Source: CAYPHA01 sp964410215
GTDB taxonomy: Bacteria > Calditrichota > Calditrichia > Calditrichales > CAYPHA01
Direction: 5' to 3'
Length of the DNA stretch: 11,994 bases
NCBI GenBank assembly: GCA_964410215.1
Contig: CAYPHA010000105.1
Location: forward strand, 1-11,994
Shown here: piece after piece, positions 7,247 to 11,994 of the stretch
Layout: every line of letters starts with the position of its first letter
How positions within the stretch are numbered: the stretch's first letter is position 1
Program-made: the position numbers and the translations under genes
Notes under the pieces: generated by a model
What the model was told of the DNA's origin: nothing
The model's database searches: none
Seen by the model: the letters and a program-made list of their open reading frames with translations, nothing else

Positions 7247-8566
7247 ATGGGAGTAACTAAACACAGAGGAATTATATTAAGCTTTTTTCTTTCGGTCTTA
7301 CTTTTCACAGGAGGTTTACTCTTGATGATAGGTTGCCAGAAATCTTCACAGACTATTTCGGAGTACAATTCGGGTTTTTTGTCCCTGGAAAAGCAATTAA
7401 AAGGCATTAAGGATATGACGCTCAGGCAGGAAATGGTTGATTCTTTTATGACAGCTCTTAAGGATAGTAAAGACTATCCTGTCTTCGAGTCGGACACAAC
7501 GGTCGTTATCCTCTTTGAATCGGCAAATGACAGTGTTTTTTTAACAGGGGACATGACGCACTGGTCCGGTCCCGTTCCGATGCAGCACATTTCCGGAACG
7601 AACTTGTTCTTTTACAGGGATACGTTCCCTCATGATGCCCGGCTGGAATACTGGATGATACCGTCCAAAACCGCATTCGGCATGCCGGATCCGTTGAATC
7701 CATACCAGGTCGGTAGTGGCTTTGGACCCATGTCTGAGATTGCCATGCCGGGTTATCAGCGCCATCCCGTATTCGAGCCCTTTCAATATGGAAAGACGGG
7801 CACTACTGAAGGGTGCCGGGAACATGAGATCACTTCGGAAATCCTCCGGTATCCGCACCAGGTTTTGGTCTGTCTGCCACCGGCGTACGATAATGATACC
7901 GATCGACACTATCCCGTCGTATATTTTCAGGATGGGATAGACTATATAGAATTTGCAGTTACACCTCACGTTCTTAGCTATATGATAAGCGCAAAACAGA
8001 TTGGACCGGTCATCGCTGTCTTCGTTACCCCGCCCAACCGCTTCAAGCCGGAAATGCCGAACCGCATGACGGAATATGGATTGAATGATGATTATGTGGC
8101 GTTCTTCTGCGATGAACTGGTTCCCTATATCGATGACCATTACAGAACCATTACGGAACCGGCTTCCAGACTGGTTATCGGAGATTCCTTTGGCGGGCTG
8201 ATTTCAGCCTATATTCCTTTTAAAAGACCTGACATTTTTGCACAGGGGTACAGTCAATCCGGTTACCAGTCATATCAGAATGATTGTCTTATTGCTCTCT
8301 ATGAAGGCAGCGATAAAAAACCTGTCCGTTTGTATGTCGAGGTGGGAACCTTTGAACGCGATGTCGGCGCGGGTTTCCTTCCGGACGGGGAGCGTGATTT
8401 TCTGATGGCAAACCGCAGGTTCCGGGATGTTCTCCGGGAAAAAGGCTATGAATTCGTCTACCGGGAATATAACGAAGGTCATACCTGGGGAAACTGGCGG
8501 CGGCATCTGATGGATGGATTGACGTGGTTTTTTCCAGGGAAAGGAGTCAGTGAAAATAAAAAATAA
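7247..8566 (+). CDS. Lipoprotein alpha/beta-hydrolase esterase (esterase D/CE1-like) with N-terminal E-set/CBM48-like domain
   Basis: The protein has 439 residues. The start follows AGGGG at 7233-7237. The signal peptide ends in M-I-G-C, giving lipid-anchored Cys30. Residues about 85-175 resemble a CBM48/E-set domain ('VFLTGDMTHWSGPVPM', 'YRDTFPHDARLEYWM', 'DPLNPYQV'). Residues about 190-430 form an esterase-D-type domain, with 'EILRYPHQVLVCLPPAYD', 'YPVVYFQDG', the nucleophile elbow G-D-S-F-G-G (Ser314), 'VEVGTFERD' (acid Glu370 or Asp372) and 'NEGHTWGNW' (His412). The triad is complete, so the enzyme should be active. Relatives hydrolyse feruloyl or acetyl esters on polysaccharides or siderophore esters. 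Given the neighbours, removing acyl groups from a glycan is most likely. The last codons (Ser-Glu-Asn-Lys-Lys-stop) lie inside a period-7 repeat, so the original C-terminus may have been replaced. Confidence 0.82.
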   Translation: MGVTKHRGIILSFFLSVLLFTGGLLLMIGCQKSSQTISEYNSGFLSLEKQLKGIKDMTLRQEMVDSFMTALKDSKDYPVFESDTTVVILFESANDSVFLTGDMTHWSGPVPMQHISGTNLFFYRDTFPHDARLEYWMIPSKTAFGMPDPLNPYQVGSGFGPMSEIAMPGYQRHPVFEPFQYGKTGTTEGCREHEITSEILRYPHQVLVCLPPAYDNDTDRHYPVVYFQDGIDYIEFAVTPHVLSYMISAKQIGPVIAVFVTPPNRFKPEMPNRMTEYGLNDDYVAFFCDELVPYIDDHYRTITEPASRLVIGDSFGGLISAYIPFKRPDIFAQGYSQSGYQSYQNDCLIALYEGSDKKPVRLYVEVGTFERDVGAGFLPDGERDFLMANRRFRDVLREKGYEFVYREYNEGHTWGNWRRHLMDGLTWFFPGKGVSENKK

Positions 8567-8612
8567 AAAGTACAAAATACAAAATACAAAATACAAAATG
8601 CAGAATAAAAGG
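8550..8612 (+). repeat. Period-7 tandem array (TACAAAA) overlapping the end of the esterase gene
   Basis: Nine seven-base units run in phase: GTGAAAA, TAAAAAA, TAAAAAG, four exact TACAAAA (8571-8598), TGCAGAA and TAAAAGG. The TAA stop at 8564-8566 is the start of the third unit. In the phase TA-N-RAAR the unit resembles the TAAGAAG arrays at 1464 and 2385, so the three may share an origin. Confidence 0.9.
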
Positions 8613-8672
8613 TGATTGATAGCTGATTGGTTCAACTTAGGTGCAGACATTGAAAATGAAATAGGATAATAA

Positions 8673-10592
8673 ATGCGATTAATAATTATAATGCTTATGG
8701 CTGGCATTTCCATTGCGATTGTGAGTTGTAAATTCGATTTTATACATCAGCCGGCAACGGCAAATCCCGGAGAGATTATTTCAATCGAGATCTCCGTATC
8801 CGATAATCTCGTTCCGGAACCGAACGCCCATAAAGGCTTATTATGCATCCTCATTCCTGAGGACTGGACATTTATTTCCGCTTCGTATGATGGAACCATT
8901 GGCAGTGGCACTTTGTCCCTCTCAGATTCCTGGGCCGATTCGGCGGAAGCCTGCTATCCGGCATCAGAATTTGAAGAAGGGATGCGCTGGATTGCCCTGA
9001 TTTCTGACCAGGGCTATGCCTATGAAGATCCCATACAGATTGACGTTGATGTCACTTTACAGGTCGGCGAAACGGAGGGTTGTTTCAACCTTGCTTATCT
9101 CGTAACAAAGGCAACACCCGATCTGCTTTGCACAAGCTACACACCACTCTCTTATCCACATCCGATTGGAATCCCGGATAGTTGTGGTTTACAGGAAGAG
9201 CTAAAGGCAGAACCGGCGCCGGAATGGGATGCGTTGTTTGACCGGCAGGAGGGCTGGACCGGTGCGGATGGTATTTATTCCATTCCGCTTGACGGTGTTG
9301 AAATTCCGGAAAATCCTGATCCGGAAAACACCCTGCTCCTTTTCAGTGATACGTTTATTGGAACCGTGGACGATGAAGATAATCGCATAAATTCAAAACT
9401 GATCAATAATACCTATGCCATTCTGGAGGGAACGCAGCCCGTTGAGGAAAATATTGGTTTTTTCTGGGATTCGACGGCCACGGAACCTGCAGCGGTATTT
9501 ATACCCGATACACCGCAATCAAAGGAGGGGGACTGGTACTGGCTGATGGATGGTATTGTGATCGGCGACTCCGTGTATGTCTATGCACTGCGCCTTGATA
9601 ACAGTGTGGAGCCGTTTGCACTGCTCGGCGTCAGCCTGATCTCGTTTTCGAAGGATCTTAGCAACGGCATTGGATCATATCATCAGACGGATACGCCGCT
9701 ATTTTATGAGCCCGGAGATAACAGCGGGCAAATTGTCATGGGGCAGGCCATCATGCCCATGACGGAAATTTCGGGAGCTCCTTCGCCGGACGGGTATATT
9801 TATATCTATGGCCCCAAAAGTTCGCCCGGAAATAAGGATTTACTGGCCGGCCGATTTCGTCCGGAAGATGTCCGGAATTTTGATAATTATGAATTCTGGA
9901 ACGGTTCTGAATGGGGAAATGATATGACAGAATGCGAATCACTCACCAGTTCGATTTCGCAGGAATTCAGTATTACACCTCTGGTCGACGACCGGTTTCT
10001 CCTGGTTTTTCAGTTAAGTACGTCAGTTGCTGTCCGCTTTGGTGAAAGTCCGACCGGTCCTTTCGATTTTTATCAGTTCATTTACGATTGCCCTGAAGTG
10101 GAGATTGATCCCGATGTTTTTGTATACAATGCAAAAGCACATCCCCATCTTTCTCAGACAAGCTCAATGCTGATCAGTTATAATGTAAATACGTACGATT
10201 TCTGGGATCATTTTTCCAATGCGGATATCTACCGTCCCCGGTTTATCGAATTGCCCCTGGAGCAGGGAAGCAGTTTTTCGGATGAAAAAAATGGAAAACG
10301 CTCCACTCCTATATCCGGATTTAAACTGTTCCCAAATTTCCCCAATCCTTTCAATCCCTCTACGAACATTCGGTTTGAGATTTCTCAGCCCGGCAGGGTT
10401 ACACTTGCTGTCTACGATGTTAGTGGCCATGTTATTGCCGAAATCAGGGACGACTGGTATCCAACCGGAACGTTTGAAGCCGGATGGGATGGTTTGAATC
10501 AAACCGGTGCTGCGGTTTCATCCGGAATCTACTATCTGCGGATGCAAATGGGTGACAGGCAGCAGGTACAGAGGATGATGCTTATAAGGTAG
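8673..10592 (+). CDS. Surface lipoprotein paralogue 4 fused to a DUF4185/GH183-like propeller, with type IX sorting domain
   Basis: The protein has 639 residues. The signal peptide ends in I-V-S-C (Cys19). AGGA at 8663-8666 precedes the start. Residues about 20-175 are the family domain in a diverged form ('HQPATANPGEIISIEI', 'GLLCILIPEDWTF', 'CYPASEFEEGMRW', 'LAYLVTKATPD'). Residues about 185-530 match the propeller of the protein at 4032-5111: 'GADGIYSIPL' (Asp199), 'LLLFSDTFIGT' (Asp226), 'SKLINNTYAIL', 'DGYIYIYGPKSS', 'ESPTGPFDFY' and 'YNAKAHPHLS'. Residues 555-562 are NFPNPFNP, followed by a sorting domain to residue 639. This is a surface-exposed version of the cytosolic enzyme and suggests extracellular attack on the same glycan. 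Both signature aspartates are kept. The architecture directly links the lipoprotein family to a glycosidase fold. Confidence 0.83.
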   Translation: MRLIIIMLMAGISIAIVSCKFDFIHQPATANPGEIISIEISVSDNLVPEPNAHKGLLCILIPEDWTFISASYDGTIGSGTLSLSDSWADSAEACYPASEFEEGMRWIALISDQGYAYEDPIQIDVDVTLQVGETEGCFNLAYLVTKATPDLLCTSYTPLSYPHPIGIPDSCGLQEELKAEPAPEWDALFDRQEGWTGADGIYSIPLDGVEIPENPDPENTLLLFSDTFIGTVDDEDNRINSKLINNTYAILEGTQPVEENIGFFWDSTATEPAAVFIPDTPQSKEGDWYWLMDGIVIGDSVYVYALRLDNSVEPFALLGVSLISFSKDLSNGIGSYHQTDTPLFYEPGDNSGQIVMGQAIMPMTEISGAPSPDGYIYIYGPKSSPGNKDLLAGRFRPEDVRNFDNYEFWNGSEWGNDMTECESLTSSISQEFSITPLVDDRFLLVFQLSTSVAVRFGESPTGPFDFYQFIYDCPEVEIDPDVFVYNAKAHPHLSQTSSMLISYNVNTYDFWDHFSNADIYRPRFIELPLEQGSSFSDEKNGKRSTPISGFKLFPNFPNPFNPSTNIRFEISQPGRVTLAVYDVSGHVIAEIRDDWYPTGTFEAGWDGLNQTGAAVSSGIYYLRMQMGDRQQVQRMMLIR

Positions 10593-10593
10593 C

Positions 10594-10631
10594 CTGCATA
10601 GCCTGAATGGATTTTCTATAAAAATATGCAG
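10594..10631 (+). terminator. Possible weak terminator between convergent genes
   Basis: CTGCATA (10594-10600) pairs with TATGCAG (10625-10631) around a 24-base AT-rich loop that includes ATTTTCTATAAAAA. It lies just after the stop of the fourth lipoprotein gene and before the 3' end of the minus-strand integrase relic. The stem is short and has no proper U tract, so this is tentative. Confidence 0.25.
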
Positions 10632-10633
10632 TA

Positions 10634-10884
10634 TTAATCAGTGGCGACTACGGCGAATCCGCCTCTGTTGAGGAAATGGGTATAGATCATCGTCGTGTTG
10701 ACGTCTTTATATCGGAGAGTCTCCTGCACGGTAGGATAGCGTAGCCCTGTTCCAGGCGAAGTGTGCCATCGAGGAAGAGGATAAATCGTTTAATCCATTT
10801 AAGGAAAGCTTGTTCTGTCCGGATACTGTAATGTTTGAGGCGGATAGTGTGTCGGACCTGATCCAGGAGTTTTATGTTTTCCAT
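10634..10884 (-). pseudogene. intI: Integron integrase relic (internal deletion plus frameshift)
   Basis: On the minus strand an ATG at 10884 opens a segment like the N-terminal core-binding domain of integron integrases. It reads 'LLDQVRHTIRLKHYS', 'RTEQAFLKWIKRFI' and 'LF' up to residue 37. Homology then jumps to the far C-terminal end: G-T-L-R-L-E-Q-G-Y-A-I, matching the family 'ATHLLEQGYDI'. After a one-base loss near 10733 the frame continues as 'TVQETLRYKDVNTTMIYTHF' and 'LNRGG', with the catalytic Tyr codon at 10682-10684 and a TAA stop at 10634-10636. The usual protein is roughly 320 residues, so some 230 central residues, including the catalytic Arg and His boxes, are missing. It cannot be an active recombinase. 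It is transcribed towards the glycan locus, so attI and any cassettes would lie on its other side (right). Confidence 0.85.
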
Positions 10885-11179
10885 TGTTATTTTTCTTTTG
10901 TCTTATCAGATTCAATTATTACACATATTACATATGATGGCAAAAGCCGCAGATTTCCATATTAGGTATGCTGTTTCACGCTGTATATTGATGTTGTTTT
11001 GCCAAACAAGGTTTGATTTTATATAATTATACAAAGGATTCGTAATACTATACGGCTATATTGTAAAAACTTGAATATGTTGCCAAATGGCGCATACAGT
11101 TAAATATATACCATTTGAAGCCGAATAGTATTATGTTAGAGCGAAATTCTCAAAATAAACAAATGTTTAGGTTTAACTT
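10885..11179. other. AT-rich spacer between the integrase relic and the membrane-protein gene
   Basis: No gene is evident in these 295 bases. In an intact integron this is where attI and the first cassette boundary would be. It contains a 10-base palindrome TATAATTATA (11022-11031), a small hairpin CAAAC/GTTTG (11003-11007/11011-11015) and a larger inverted repeat listed separately. TTGCCA (11080) with TATATA (11105) could be a promoter-like pair with a long 19-base spacer. A weak AGG (11169-11171) precedes the next start. GTTAAAT (11099) fits the loose GTTRRRY core and GTTTAAC (11171) fits RYYYAAC. Such matches are expected by chance in AT-rich DNA, and no complete attI or attC could be drawn. 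Confidence 0.5.
11041..11135. repeat. 95-base imperfect inverted repeat with nested inner stem
   Basis: Bases 11041-11056 pair with 11120-11135 at 14 of 16 positions, and one of the two mismatches is a G.T wobble. Inside, CAAATGG (11084-11090) pairs with CCATTTG (11111-11117) around a 20-base loop. The two-level fold and length are reminiscent of an attC-type site, but the expected left RYYYAAC is missing and the right-hand GTTAGAG (11135) breaks the final pyrimidine of GTTRRRY. Confidence 0.6.
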
Positions 11180-11994
11180 ATGAAACTATCTCAAAAACAA
11201 CGAATAGTCACTGGTATATTGTACTTCATAGTTCTTACATTTCTTTTCCTGATATTTGAAGGCGATACAGCGGAATTATTTAAAGATACAGGTGATATTA
11301 AAAATATTTGGTATTATGCTGGTGCTTTTTTAATAATTCTTGGGACTTATGTAGTAGAGCCTTTTTTTACAAAGCCTGCAGACGCAATTATCAATTCTAT
11401 CGTACTATTTTTAGCTTTGATAGGTTTCACGAACCCAAGTCTATTAATGGGTTACAATTTATTAGTATACTATTGCATTGGTGTTTTTTCATTCTCATTA
11501 GTATCAATATTTTTAAAAGATTCAGAAGTAAATATCCTGATTAAATTATGTAAAGCATCATATTATATTTCAACAAATTTGGGTAAATCAAAAGTAATTT
11601 TTTCTTCTGTTTATCTTGTTGCGATCTATTCAAATTATGTTAACCCAAATGAAATTCACATTTTTATCATTTTATTAACTTTTTGGATTCTACTTACTTT
11701 TTATGATGTTATTGGCTTTTCGGTAAAAAAAATTGAGACATTTTTCATTTTTGCTTTTGGTAAAACTACCAATCCTCTTGGAACTGCAATCGGTTGTGAC
11801 AATCCAGATTTTTATACTGCTGAAGTAAACAATGATTCAACAATTGCTACTGAGATTGGTGATGTTATAGCCATTGAAAAAAATCAAAATATTGGCGTCA
11901 TAGGTTTAATAATTGGTATTAGACATTTATTAACCAAAAAATGGTTAAATATTTATATAATTAAAAATGATCAAAATGACTATATAAATATAAA
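11180..11994 (+). CDS. AT-rich polytopic membrane protein, 3' truncated by window; possible HerA/DUF87-type ATPase N-terminus
   Basis: The frame is open from ATG 11180 to the last base of the window, giving 271 residues without a stop. Hydrophobic segments are near residues 9-26, 43-59, 70-83, 87-112, 139-151 and 159-180. They are followed by a soluble, strand-rich region from about 200 ('FYTAEVNNDSTIATEIGDVI', then 'IGVIGLIIGI'). The segment 'VEPFFTKPADAIINSI' (59-74) resembles, from memory, the N-terminal membrane part of some HerA/DUF87 ATPases, whose barrel domain precedes the Walker A motif. The ATPase part would lie beyond the window, so the family is a guess. Composition is very AT-rich: a 60-base block at 11521 has 20 percent G+C and one at 11761 has 38 percent, well below the glycan locus. 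This suggests horizontal transfer. The gene lies on the cassette side of the integrase relic and reads away from it, as a cassette gene would. Confidence 0.8.
   Translation, partial: MKLSQKQRIVTGILYFIVLTFLFLIFEGDTAELFKDTGDIKNIWYYAGAFLIILGTYVVEPFFTKPADAIINSIVLFLALIGFTNPSLLMGYNLLVYYCIGVFSFSLVSIFLKDSEVNILIKLCKASYYISTNLGKSKVIFSSVYLVAIYSNYVNPNEIHIFIILLTFWILLTFYDVIGFSVKKIETFFIFAFGKTTNPLGTAIGCDNPDFYTAEVNNDSTIATEIGDVIAIEKNQNIGVIGLIIGIRHLLTKKWLNIYIIKNDQNDYINI

Noticed and set aside
10687..10884. Intact 65-residue minus-strand protein
   Set aside because: Its last part is an out-of-frame reading after a one-base loss near 10733. Integrase homology continues in another frame, so it is part of a pseudogene and not a small gene.
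10885..11000. LexA box in the intI promoter
   Set aside because: CTGT words occur (for example near 10970 and 10980), but none is followed by ACAG at the required 8-base spacing, and no GAAC-N4-GTTC was seen.
11041..11180. Complete attC or attI recombination site
   Set aside because: No RYYYAAC...GTTRRRY pair flanks the inverted repeat in the correct arrangement. Isolated core-like heptamers are expected by chance in this AT-rich spacer.
11308..11544. 78-codon open frame on the plus strand
   Set aside because: It lies wholly inside the longer open frame starting at 11180, in another phase, and has no independent support.

Overview
The window looks like a stretch of chromosome from an uncultured or little-studied member of the Fibrobacterota-Chlorobiota-Bacteroidota (FCB) side of the bacterial tree, such as Marinimicrobia, KSB1, Calditrichota or Ignavibacteria. 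The main clue is four secreted proteins ending in the 'NYPNPFNP' type IX secretion sorting domain. Intergenic short tandem arrays and an integron-integrase relic also fit such genomes. The phylum is inferred; no marker gene is present.

Bases 2-10592 form one co-oriented plus-strand glycan-utilisation locus. It opens with the C-terminal end of a probable GH38-type alpha-mannosidase (2-529). Three tandem paralogous surface lipoproteins follow (570-1460, 1523-2392, 2422-3873). Next is a tight three-gene cluster: a cytosolic DUF4185/GH183-like beta-propeller (4032-5111), a cytosolic six-hairpin glycosidase-like protein (5147-7219) and a lipoprotein esterase with an N-terminal E-set/CBM48-like domain (7247-8566). 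The locus ends with a fourth lipoprotein paralogue (8673-10592) that has a DUF4185/GH183-like propeller inserted between the family N-terminal domain and the sorting domain. This fusion ties the otherwise unknown lipoprotein family to carbohydrate breakdown. The working picture is surface capture and cleavage by the lipoproteins, deacylation by the esterase, and intracellular trimming by the propeller, the six-hairpin enzyme and the mannosidase. The substrate is not known; a mannose- and D-arabinose-containing glycan is one speculative option.

Spacers between these genes hold short tandem arrays: period 7 at 1464-1510, 2385-2419 and 8550-8612, period 9 at 3873-3950, and a TTCGTGT-type array at 3990-4018. 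Several begin exactly at, or inside, the stop codon of the gene before.

The right end (10593-11994) is different. A minus-strand integron integrase (intI) is reduced to its N-terminal and Tyr-bearing C-terminal ends (10634-10884). Beyond it, where an integron would carry attI and cassettes, is an AT-rich spacer with a 95-base imperfect inverted repeat. An AT-rich polytopic membrane protein gene (11180 to the window end) follows and runs off the edge. It may be the N-terminal part of a HerA/DUF87-type ATPase, a class often found in defence islands; this cannot be confirmed here.
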